Below are positions 13,912 to 19,672 of a stretch of DNA of 19,672 nt, in pieces (position 1 is the stretch's first letter; every line of letters begins with the position of its first letter). Below the pieces are notes generated by a model. It searched no databases. It saw only the letters and a list, made by a program, of their open reading frames with translations, and was not told the origin of the DNA. The stretch covers positions 1-19,672 of the forward strand of contig DBBC01000012.1 of the NCBI GenBank assembly GCA_002292025.1. The letters are read 5' to 3'. A program made the translations under genes and the position numbers. The DNA is from Firmicutes bacterium UBA994. Its GTDB lineage: Bacteria; Bacillota; UBA994.

Positions 13912-14685
13912 TTGACGCCGCGGACCCATGTAGACCTTAACTGCGACATGGGCGAGAGCTTTGGCCACTACACGTTGGGGCAGGATGAGTTGATCATGCC
14001 GTATATTACCAGCGCCAATATAGCGTGTGGGTTCCATGCGGGCGATCCGTCGGTTATGCAGAAAACTGTGGCTCTGGCTAAAGCACATGGTGTGCGCGTG
14101 GGTGCGCACCCGGGGTACCCCGACTTGGCGGGGTTCGGGCGCAGGCAGATAAGGCTCACACCAGACGAAGCGTATGACATAATGGTATATCAAATAGGGG
14201 CGCTGCTGGGCGTAGCGCGGGCGCAGCGGACGTCAGTTACGCATGTTAAGGCGCACGGAGCCCTATATAATGCGGCTGCGATTGACCTAAAGTTGGCGTG
14301 CGCGATGGCGCGAGCGGTAAGAGATGTGGATAAAGAGCTATTATTGGTGGGCCTGCATGGTTCAAAAATCATCGAGGCGGGGCTCGAGGCAGGACTGAAA
14401 GTGGCACGCGAGGCCTTTGCCGACCGCGCCTATCAGGTTGATGGCACCTTAGTGCCGCGTAGCAGCCCAAATGCTGTGTATCTGGATGCGCACATGGCGG
14501 CTCGGCAAGCGTTAGACATTGTCACCCAAGGATTTGTCACGGCTGTCACCGGCGAACGGGTCGCCATAGCCGTCGATACCATCTGCGTGCATGGAGACAA
14601 CCCGCGGGCCGTGGATTTTGTGCACACTTTGCGGACAGTGCTGGGTGAGGCTGGCGTTGTATTTAGTCTGCCGGGTGGGGACTGA
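13912..14685 (+). CDS. pxpA: 5-oxoprolinase subunit A (LamB/YcsF family)
   Basis: The 257-residue protein is the PxpA component of the ATP-dependent 5-oxoprolinase PxpABC, which opens 5-oxoproline (pyroglutamate) to glutamate. Family signatures are VDLNCDMGESFG at the N-terminus, NIACGFHAGDP, VGAHPGYPDLAGFGRR, and VKAHGALYN, which contain the conserved Asp and His residues of the LamB/YcsF fold. The start is placed at TTG 13912 because AAGGGGA (13898-13904) gives a 7-nt spacing; TTG 13906 is in frame but only 1 nt from that site. The stop codon lies 3 nt before pxpB. Confidence 0.95.
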   Translation: MTPRTHVDLNCDMGESFGHYTLGQDELIMPYITSANIACGFHAGDPSVMQKTVALAKAHGVRVGAHPGYPDLAGFGRRQIRLTPDEAYDIMVYQIGALLGVARAQRTSVTHVKAHGALYNAAAIDLKLACAMARAVRDVDKELLLVGLHGSKIIEAGLEAGLKVAREAFADRAYQVDGTLVPRSSPNAVYLDAHMAARQALDIVTQGFVTAVTGERVAIAVDTICVHGDNPRAVDFVHTLRTVLGEAGVVFSLPGGD

Positions 14686-14688
14686 GAA

Positions 14689-15420
14689 ATGGTGCGCTTT
14701 CTGTCAGCGGGCGAGAGTCACCTGATTGTGGAGTTTGGACAAGCGGTTGACCCTGTGGTTAACCAAGCGGTACATGCGCTAGACTGGCGATTGAAGGCAT
14801 GCCCCCTTGTGGGACTGGTAGAAAGTGTGCCGGCTTACGCCTCACTGCTGGTAGCTTACGACCCGCTGGTGCTACCGCTGGAAACACTCATCGCACATTG
14901 TTCCGAGCACTTACATGCGGGTGACGCCGCAGAGCCGCAGGTGCATGAGACGATAGAGATTCCCGTGCTATATGGCGGGGAGTGGGGCCCTGATTTGTCA
15001 ACCGTGGCGGGCAGGGTAGGACTGACCTCGGAGGAAGTAATCGCGCGCCACGCGCAGGTTGTATATACCGTCTACATGATGGGTTTTATGCCTGGCTTCC
15101 CATATCTTGGCGGATTAGACCGACGTTTGTGCGTACCGCGGCTGGCAATGCCGCGCACCAAAGTTCCCGCCGGTTCCGTGGCCATAGCGGAACTGCAGGC
15201 AGGTATTTATCCGCTGGAGAGCCCGGGCGGCTGGCATCTGTTAGGCCGCACGCCGCTCAGGCTGTACAGGCCGGAGATGTCGCCGCCGGTACTGCTCAGA
15301 GCCGGGCAAAGGGTACGCTTTAAGCAGGTCGCGCTCAATGAGTACGCGCACATCGCGGCAGAAGTGGCCGCGGGCAAATATGTGCCGCCGGTAACGCAGG
15401 AGGCTCTGGTAACGGCATGA
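14689..15420 (+). CDS. pxpB: 5-oxoprolinase subunit B (KipI family)
   Basis: The 243-residue protein is the PxpB half of the PxpBC pair, related to B. subtilis KipI. It shows the family blocks VYTVYMMGFMPGFPYLGGLD, PRTKVPAGSVAIAELQAGIYP and SPGGWHLLGRTP, the glycine-rich cyclophilin-like core. The N-terminal region contains SLLVAYDPL, also typical. It starts 3 nt after pxpA with only a G-rich upstream sequence as ribosome binding site, and it overlaps pxpC by 4 nt (ATGA at 15417-15420), indicating translational coupling. In a context with pxpA and pxpC the metabolic role is favoured over kinase inhibition. Confidence 0.95.
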   Translation: MVRFLSAGESHLIVEFGQAVDPVVNQAVHALDWRLKACPLVGLVESVPAYASLLVAYDPLVLPLETLIAHCSEHLHAGDAAEPQVHETIEIPVLYGGEWGPDLSTVAGRVGLTSEEVIARHAQVVYTVYMMGFMPGFPYLGGLDRRLCVPRLAMPRTKVPAGSVAIAELQAGIYPLESPGGWHLLGRTPLRLYRPEMSPPVLLRAGQRVRFKQVALNEYAHIAAEVAAGKYVPPVTQEALVTA

Positions 15421-16436
15421 AAACGCTTTCTGTCCTTGCGGGAGGGTTGCTGACCACAGTGCAGGACTGCGGACGGGACGGCTTGCAGGCGTTTGGCGTA
15501 CCTGTGTCCGGGGCCATGGACACCTACTCACTGCAATGGGCTAACAAACTAGTGGGGAATGACCGATGTCTTGCCGCGTTGGAGATGACCCTGCACGGCC
15601 CCTCCCTGCGGGCGAACGCGCACATACTGGTCGCAGTGACGGGCGGAGTATTTACGGTAGCGGTAAACGGAAGGCCTGTGCCGCAGTGGGAGGCCGTCTG
15701 TCTTGCGCCGGGGGACGAGTTAACTTGCGGTGTCGCCGTGCGCGGCGCGCGCGCCTACCTCGCCGTCGCCGGGGGCTTAGCTGTGCCGCAGGTGATGGGC
15801 AGCCGGTCGACTTTCTTACGCGGGCAGGTGGGGGGCTTGGACGGGCGTGCGCTGCGTACGGGGGATACGGTGCCGGTGGGTGAGTGCGAAGAGCGCGCTC
15901 TGCTGGCCGGGTGTTTTGTGCCAAAGTCTTTGCTTGCGCCGTTGCCTTTGGCAGTCAATACAGTACGTGTTATGTCGGGGCCGCAGGATGACCTCTTTTC
16001 GCGCGAAGCAGTGCTTTTGCTTGAGCAAGGGGAGTACGAAGTCGGTGTCGAATCAGATCGCATGGCGTATCGGCTACAGGGCAGTCCCCTTATGCGTCGG
16101 GCCGACACCGCTATTGTGAGTGAGGGTATAGCACCGGGCAGCATCCAAATGCCGCCGAGCGGACAACCGATAGTGATGTTAGCCGACAGACAGACAGTCG
16201 GGGGGTACCCGAAGATTGCCACAGTAATCGGCGCTGATTTACCGCTGCTAGGGCAGTTAAAGTCCGGTGACAAGATCCGGTTCGAGACAGTGACCTATCA
16301 GAAGGCTCTCATGCTTCGCTGCGAGCAGGAAGAGAAATTGCGGCAGCAGCCTTGCCGCGTCAGTTCACGGCGTGAGTTTATGGTCAGTACTCTGGGGGAG
16401 ACTTTTCATGTCAAGGCGAGTGAGGTGATACATTGA
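15417..16436 (+). CDS. pxpC: 5-oxoprolinase subunit C (KipA/biotin-dependent carboxyltransferase-like)
   Basis: The 339-residue protein is PxpC, related to KipA and to the C-terminal part of urea amidolyase. Hallmarks are LLTTVQDCGRDGLQAFGVPV and SGAMD at the N-terminus, ALEMTLHGPSL, the VMGSRST block, and the C-terminal SIQMPPSGQPIVMLADRQT with GGYPKIATVI. PxpBC together form the 5-oxoproline-hydrolysing or phosphorylating unit that works with PxpA. The ATG overlaps the pxpB stop. It is the last gene of the IclR-pxpABC unit; the usual co-encoded transporter (NRAMP-like or similar) is not present. Confidence 0.95.
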   Translation: MKTLSVLAGGLLTTVQDCGRDGLQAFGVPVSGAMDTYSLQWANKLVGNDRCLAALEMTLHGPSLRANAHILVAVTGGVFTVAVNGRPVPQWEAVCLAPGDELTCGVAVRGARAYLAVAGGLAVPQVMGSRSTFLRGQVGGLDGRALRTGDTVPVGECEERALLAGCFVPKSLLAPLPLAVNTVRVMSGPQDDLFSREAVLLLEQGEYEVGVESDRMAYRLQGSPLMRRADTAIVSEGIAPGSIQMPPSGQPIVMLADRQTVGGYPKIATVIGADLPLLGQLKSGDKIRFETVTYQKALMLRCEQEEKLRQQPCRVSSRREFMVSTLGETFHVKASEVIH

Positions 16437-16524
16437 ACGGCTTGTATACTGGGGGCCTAGTCTTAAGCAAATACGCGAGCCCGTGCGCACCGACTTGCCG
16501 CGCTAGTGTATGTTTCGTAGTGGG

Positions 16525-16549
16525 CGTCAGTGTGAGGAACCCACTGGCG
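16525..16549 (+). other. Stem-loop in the leader of the TolB-like gene
   Basis: CGTCAGTG (16525-16532) pairs with CACTGGCG (16542-16549), an 8-bp stem with one G-U pair and a 9-nt loop. It lies 31 nt before the next start codon, with no T-run after it. It may be a weak pxpC terminator or part of the mRNA leader. The remaining sequence between 16437 and 16580 shows no gene. Confidence 0.3.
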
Positions 16550-16580
16550 ACTGCGATTTAACATTAATCGGAGGTGTAGC

Positions 16581-17699
16581 GTGAAGGCCGTACGTCTGAC
16601 GATGCTTGGTGTGTTGTTTGTTCTGATGGCTGGTTGTCAGGTGGTGCGACCCCCGTCCGGACCATACACTTTCACGATTTCCTCCTTTGCTTGGCTGCCT
16701 AGGAATGAAGGTATTATTGTGGCCAAGGATGTGGGGGGTGAACAGCAGCTCTGGCTGGTGGGGGCGCGCACATGGCCAAGGCCACTTAAGCCCAGCGAAG
16801 AAGCGCAGTTTGACCCTGCCGTCAGTCCCGACGGACGCTTCGTCGCCTACGCAGGCTATACGCCCGCGGGCGAGCGGTTTGTCGCGCTGTACGAACGCGC
16901 CGCAAACACCACGTTAAAGCTTGACATCGATTTCTCAGGTGCGCACCCCGCTTCACCCATGTTTTCGCCCAATGGGAAATTGTTAGCTGTCCAGCGTGTC
17001 TTTGGTGCAGCCGATGCTCATTCTGACGTGGAGCAAGACATTTTGCTGTATGATTTGGGCCGGCGGCGTACCATTGGCATTGTCAGCCAAGGGGATACCA
17101 ACCGTTTGCTAGGGTTTAGCGGCGCGTCTGACAGGGTTTATTTTTGGGGCACTTATGACGGCCACAACCACAGCTGGTCCTTTAGGTACGACCTATGGGA
17201 AGCTGATGTCGCCACGTTAGAGGCAAAACGCCTTTCTACGGGTGGGCCGGTGCGCAATGCCGCCAGCGGTCATTTGCATCCGACCATGCCCCTGGTTGTG
17301 TTTGACACATGGCAGGCAGAAGACATCAACTTTAATATAGTCCCTGTGCCGCAGGACATCTACCTAGCTCACAGGGTGCCTTACAGTCAAACGCCCCTCG
17401 TTTCTGGTATGCGCGCTTCCTCGCCGCGGTTTTCTCCGAACGGGAAGCAGATTGCCTACGTGCAAAAGTCACCATCCCCAGTCGGAGGGGTAGAGGTTTT
17501 CCTCGTCGAACGTGACGGCACGAATCCGCGTGCGGTTACTGCAAACACTTGGCCCAAATTTGCACCACAGTGGTCGCCCGACGGCAGGAGCATCGCCTTT
17601 ATTCAGGTGCTGAGTGAAGGGCGCCATGCATTGTTTGTGGCACGGGCAGACGGCAAACTCCTCGCACTGTTAACTCCCCCTTCGGTGCGCCGTAGATGA
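16581..17699 (+). CDS. TolB-like beta-propeller lipoprotein
   Basis: The 372-residue protein begins with a lipoprotein signal peptide ending in the lipobox LMAGC (about 15-19), so it should be anchored on the outside of the cytoplasmic membrane. The mature part is a PD40/WD40-like beta-propeller with recurring SPDG/SPNG turns: FDPAVSPDGRFVAYAG, SPMFSPNGKLLAVQR, SPRFSPNGKQIAYVQ and APQWSPDGRSIAFIQ. The fold resembles the TolB C-terminal domain, but no Tol-Pal partners are present and the TolB N-terminal domain is missing, so a TolB function is not claimed. The GTG start follows GGAGGTG closely. The ligand or partner is unknown; the CofE-like gene follows after 27 nt. Confidence 0.85.
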   Translation: MKAVRLTMLGVLFVLMAGCQVVRPPSGPYTFTISSFAWLPRNEGIIVAKDVGGEQQLWLVGARTWPRPLKPSEEAQFDPAVSPDGRFVAYAGYTPAGERFVALYERAANTTLKLDIDFSGAHPASPMFSPNGKLLAVQRVFGAADAHSDVEQDILLYDLGRRRTIGIVSQGDTNRLLGFSGASDRVYFWGTYDGHNHSWSFRYDLWEADVATLEAKRLSTGGPVRNAASGHLHPTMPLVVFDTWQAEDINFNIVPVPQDIYLAHRVPYSQTPLVSGMRASSPRFSPNGKQIAYVQKSPSPVGGVEVFLVERDGTNPRAVTANTWPKFAPQWSPDGRSIAFIQVLSEGRHALFVARADGKLLALLTPPSVRRR

Positions 17700-17726
17700 T
17701 CGTCATAGAAGGAGATATGGGCTGGT

Positions 17727-18482
17727 ATGAATTACTCCGAGCACTTCGATTCCCCGAGCTTTACGGCAGATAATAACTCTGTTGTACTCGAGTTTTACGC
17801 CAATCCGGACAAGCAAGTTGAGATTGCGGTGAACGGCAGAGCTTTTCTTCGCCACGCCATCAGGACACACTTTGTTACGCCGCGGGAGGACTACCTTGCC
17901 ATCATCCGCACTTACGTGGGCGCGCTCTATAGCGCGGGGGATATCCTGTCCATCAGCGAAAAAGTTATTGCCTTGTGCCAAAACAGGGTCCTAGATATAA
18001 ACGAAATCCGGCTGAGCTTTTGGGCTAAGTTCCTGAGCCGCTTTGTCAAAATGACCCCGGCTGGCGAATCGGTGGGCAATCCCTATAAGATGCAAATCGC
18101 CATTGACCTTGCCGGACTGCCGCGCATTTTGCTGGCGGCGGCATGCGCTGCGATAACGCGACCCTTGGGCGTCAAAGGCGTCTTCTATATCGTTGCCGGG
18201 CACGGTATTGCCGGCATCGACGGCTTTTGTGCGGACGCCTTTGACTGGTACCTCACCAAGGGCGTACTGGTGCCCAAAGACCCAAGCGGGGTATGTCGTG
18301 AGATTAAAGCTGTCCTTGGGATGGACTGTATGATTGTCGACGCTAATGACCTAGGTGTAACTGTGCTCGGGCATTCCGACAATATTGGTTTCAGCCACGC
18401 GGAATTAGCGGCCATGCTGCGGGATAATCCGGCCGGGCAAGGCAGTGAGAGCACCCCGCTCGTGCTTATACGTCCCAAGTAA
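17727..18482 (+). CDS. CofE-like (coenzyme F420-0:L-glutamate ligase family) protein
   Basis: The 251-residue protein resembles the core of CofE, the GTP-dependent ligase that adds glutamates to F420-0. AGDILSISEKVIALCQNRV matches the early beta-alpha unit, GIDGFCADAFDWYL corresponds to the GID metal-binding loop, and CMIVDANDLGVTVLG occupies the place of the archaeal IITDTNGR segment. In addition NPYKMQIAIDLAGLPRILLA and VKGVFYIVAGHG look like a lineage-specific insert. The Asp residues of the GID and IVD positions are kept, but the Thr and NGR of the second motif are not. No other F420 genes are in view. The start at ATG 17727 is 12 nt after AAGGAG (17709-17714), a rather long spacing. A different amide-ligase substrate is quite possible. 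Confidence 0.7.
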   Translation: MNYSEHFDSPSFTADNNSVVLEFYANPDKQVEIAVNGRAFLRHAIRTHFVTPREDYLAIIRTYVGALYSAGDILSISEKVIALCQNRVLDINEIRLSFWAKFLSRFVKMTPAGESVGNPYKMQIAIDLAGLPRILLAAACAAITRPLGVKGVFYIVAGHGIAGIDGFCADAFDWYLTKGVLVPKDPSGVCREIKAVLGMDCMIVDANDLGVTVLGHSDNIGFSHAELAAMLRDNPAGQGSESTPLVLIRPK

Positions 18483-18517
18483 CAACTTAACCCCGTTTAC
18501 GTTGACGGCGGCTCTTA

Positions 18518-18540
18518 GTGTCCTTCGTGGATGGTAACTA
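18518..18540 (-). repeat. Dispersed intergenic repeat, copy D
   Basis: On the minus strand 18518-18532 reads ATCCACGAAGGACAC, one base different from copy B. Directly beside it, the plus strand reads GTAACTA (18534-18540), the beginning of the other module. It occupies most of the 63-nt convergent gap between the CofE-like gene and the tungstate-type ATPase gene. Confidence 0.6.
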
Positions 18541-18545
18541 TAATG

Positions 18546-19277
18546 CTAGTGACGCCATGTAGCCCGCCCTAGGCTGACAAAGTCACACAGAAAGGGCAGG
18601 GCAGGGGCAGCAAGGATGACAGAGGGTGCCCCGTCTTGCACAATGACGCCTCTGTCCATCACCACCAGTCGATCGGCCAGCAACGCGACTTCATTGTAGT
18701 CATGCGTGACCATGACCCCGGTAGTTTCGGTAAGTGCCAGCCACTCTCGCAGGTGGCGCAGCAGGTAGGCGCGCGCTTCTACGTCGAGATAAGTGAAAGG
18801 TTCATCCAAGAACACAATGCGCGGTTCCGTCACTAAGGCTTGAGCCAGCATAACGCGGGCCGTCTCTCCGCCACTGAGCGTCTTCGGGTGACGGGTGGCG
18901 AGACGGTCCGCTTGTGCAATTGTAAGCCAATGCAGTGCTCTGTTTTTTGCTTCCTTGCGGCTCACGCCGCGCAAGCGGAGCGGTAAGCTGACATTGTCAA
19001 GAACGCTCCCGGACAAGAGCAGCGGGGCTTGAAACACATGTGAGTAGGCGCGCGTCAGCGATAACCTATCCTCGGGGAGGCGGCGAGGCCTGCCATCTAA
19101 AATATAGCTTTGAAAATAGGCTGCATTAAGCCCGCCCAGTGACCGCAAGAGCGAACTCTTGCCAGCCCCGTTAGGGCCAATTACGGCGGTAAACTCCCCT
19201 TGCCGTACAGTGAACTCGGGTACGGCGAGGATTTTTTTGCCGTTAATGCTCAGGTTAATTTCTTTAACGTTGAGCAT
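18546..19277 (-). CDS. tupC: Tungstate-type ABC transporter ATP-binding protein (TupC-like)
   Basis: The 243-residue ATPase has Walker A GPNGAGKSS (34-42), Q-loop VFQ (Q83), signature LSGGE (134-138), Walker B IVFLDEP (154-160) and switch His in VMVTHDYNE. It lacks the C-terminal TOBE/MOP domain of ModC, as expected for TupC-type ATPases. The start is placed at position 19277 because a GGGGG tract lies about 7 nt before it on the minus strand; a longer frame to 19313 is less likely. The start codon overlaps the end of the permease gene by 14 nt, indicating coupled translation. Tungstate specificity comes from the partner permease. Imported tungstate would supply enzymes such as aldehyde:ferredoxin oxidoreductases (inference). 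Confidence 0.88.
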   Translation of the reverse strand: MLNVKEINLSINGKKILAVPEFTVRQGEFTAVIGPNGAGKSSLLRSLGGLNAAYFQSYILDGRPRRLPEDRLSLTRAYSHVFQAPLLLSGSVLDNVSLPLRLRGVSRKEAKNRALHWLTIAQADRLATRHPKTLSGGETARVMLAQALVTEPRIVFLDEPFTYLDVEARAYLLRHLREWLALTETTGVMVTHDYNEVALLADRLVVMDRGVIVQDGAPSVILAAPALPFLCDFVSLGRATWRH

Positions 19278-19672
19278 GCCAAAGCCCCCGTTGCTGCATG
19301 GCAGTGAGCACAAGCGCTACCGAGTAGGACAACGTCAGCAGGATAAATCCGAGCGCGATCGCCACGGAGAAATTACCGCGGTTTACTTCCAGCACGATGG
19401 CTGTACTCAGCACGCGGGTATAACCGCGGATATTGCCGCCCACGGCCATGGCCGCGCCTACCTCCGCCACGGCGGAACCGAAACCTGCCATCACCGCGGC
19501 GAGAACGCTAAGCCGTGCCTCGCGAACGACTAGCCCAATGGCCTGCCACTTATTGGCTCCCAATGCGGCTAGGTGCAGAGATACGCTCTCCTCCACTTGC
19601 ATAACTCCTGCCATGGTCAGGGCCGTCACCCACGGCATAGCGATTAGGCACCCGGCAATAACCATCTTGTAG
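19264..19672 (-). CDS. tupB: Tungstate-type ABC transporter permease (TupB-like), 3' part
   Basis: The open frame runs off the right edge without a start codon; about 136 C-terminal codons are visible, while TupB permeases are usually about 230 residues. The EAA-type loop region HLAALGANKWQAIGLVVRE and the following GSAVAEVGAAMAVGGNIRGY and TRVLSTAIVLEVNRGNF are characteristic of TupB tungstate permeases, and two to three membrane segments are visible. It is upstream of and overlaps the ATPase gene. The binding protein TupA would be expected to the right of the window. Distinction from molybdate or phosphate permeases rests on the GGNIRGYTRVL block. Confidence 0.85.
   Translation of the reverse strand, partial: YKMVIAGCLIAMPWVTALTMAGVMQVEESVSLHLAALGANKWQAIGLVVREARLSVLAAVMAGFGSAVAEVGAAMAVGGNIRGYTRVLSTAIVLEVNRGNFSVAIALGFILLTLSYSVALVLTAMQQRGLWHAQR

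Noticed and set aside
17717..17773. 18-codon open frame starting at ATG 17717 close after AAGGAG, as a leader peptide
   Set aside because: It overlaps the CofE-like gene in another frame, has no runs of regulatory codons and no attenuator structure; probably chance.

Overview
The window looks like a chromosomal stretch of an anaerobic Bacillota (Clostridia-like) bacterium. The evidence is strong AGGAGG-type ribosome binding sites, frequent GTG/TTG starts, tightly packed co-directional operons, an RnfD-type membrane protein, a tungstate-type importer, a c-di-GMP GGDEF/HD-GYP sensor and a PxpABC 5-oxoprolinase. This taxonomic reading is inference. No rRNA, tRNA, insertion sequence or CRISPR array was recognised.

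Layout from left to right. Positions 1-209 are non-coding and hold a dispersed repeat plus a 7-bp tandem tract. Positions 210-2961 encode a two-gene ferric-iron-type ABC importer (fused permease and ATPase), with no binding protein in view. Positions 3082-3334 hold the collapsed remains of a HEPN-MNT toxin-antitoxin pair. Positions 3368-4231 encode a stand-alone RnfD/NqrB-family protein. A promoter interlocked with a terminator (4254-4317) precedes an apparent operon of FAD-dependent oxidoreductase, glutaminyl-tRNA synthetase and a divergent adenylosuccinate synthetase (4347-8762). A leader with several stem-loops (8763-9051) precedes a large sensor with extracellular, PAS, GGDEF and HD-GYP regions (9052-11571). 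A C39-like membrane-anchored peptidase follows, with its ribosome binding site inside a perfect 14-bp hairpin, and it converges on an orphan cheW on the minus strand.

The gap at 12874-13141 is rich in inverted repeats and separates cheW from an IclR regulator. The regulator leads directly into pxpA-pxpB-pxpC (13142-16436), which converts 5-oxoproline to glutamate and is probably under IclR control. Next come a TolB-like beta-propeller lipoprotein (16581-17699) and a CofE-like ligase homologue of unknown role (17727-18482). On the minus strand, entering from the right edge, are the permease (partial) and ATPase of a TupABC-type tungstate importer (18546-19672).

The most interesting material is not a large new system. 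It consists of the HEPN-MNT fusion remnant, which kept both catalytic motifs; a modular repeat family (GTAACTACTC / ATCCACGAAGAACAC) in the larger intergenic gaps; a second GCAGGAAT...GAAC motif pair in opposite orientations; two perfect hairpins at translation starts; and orphan or divergent members of the CofE, RnfD and PurA families.
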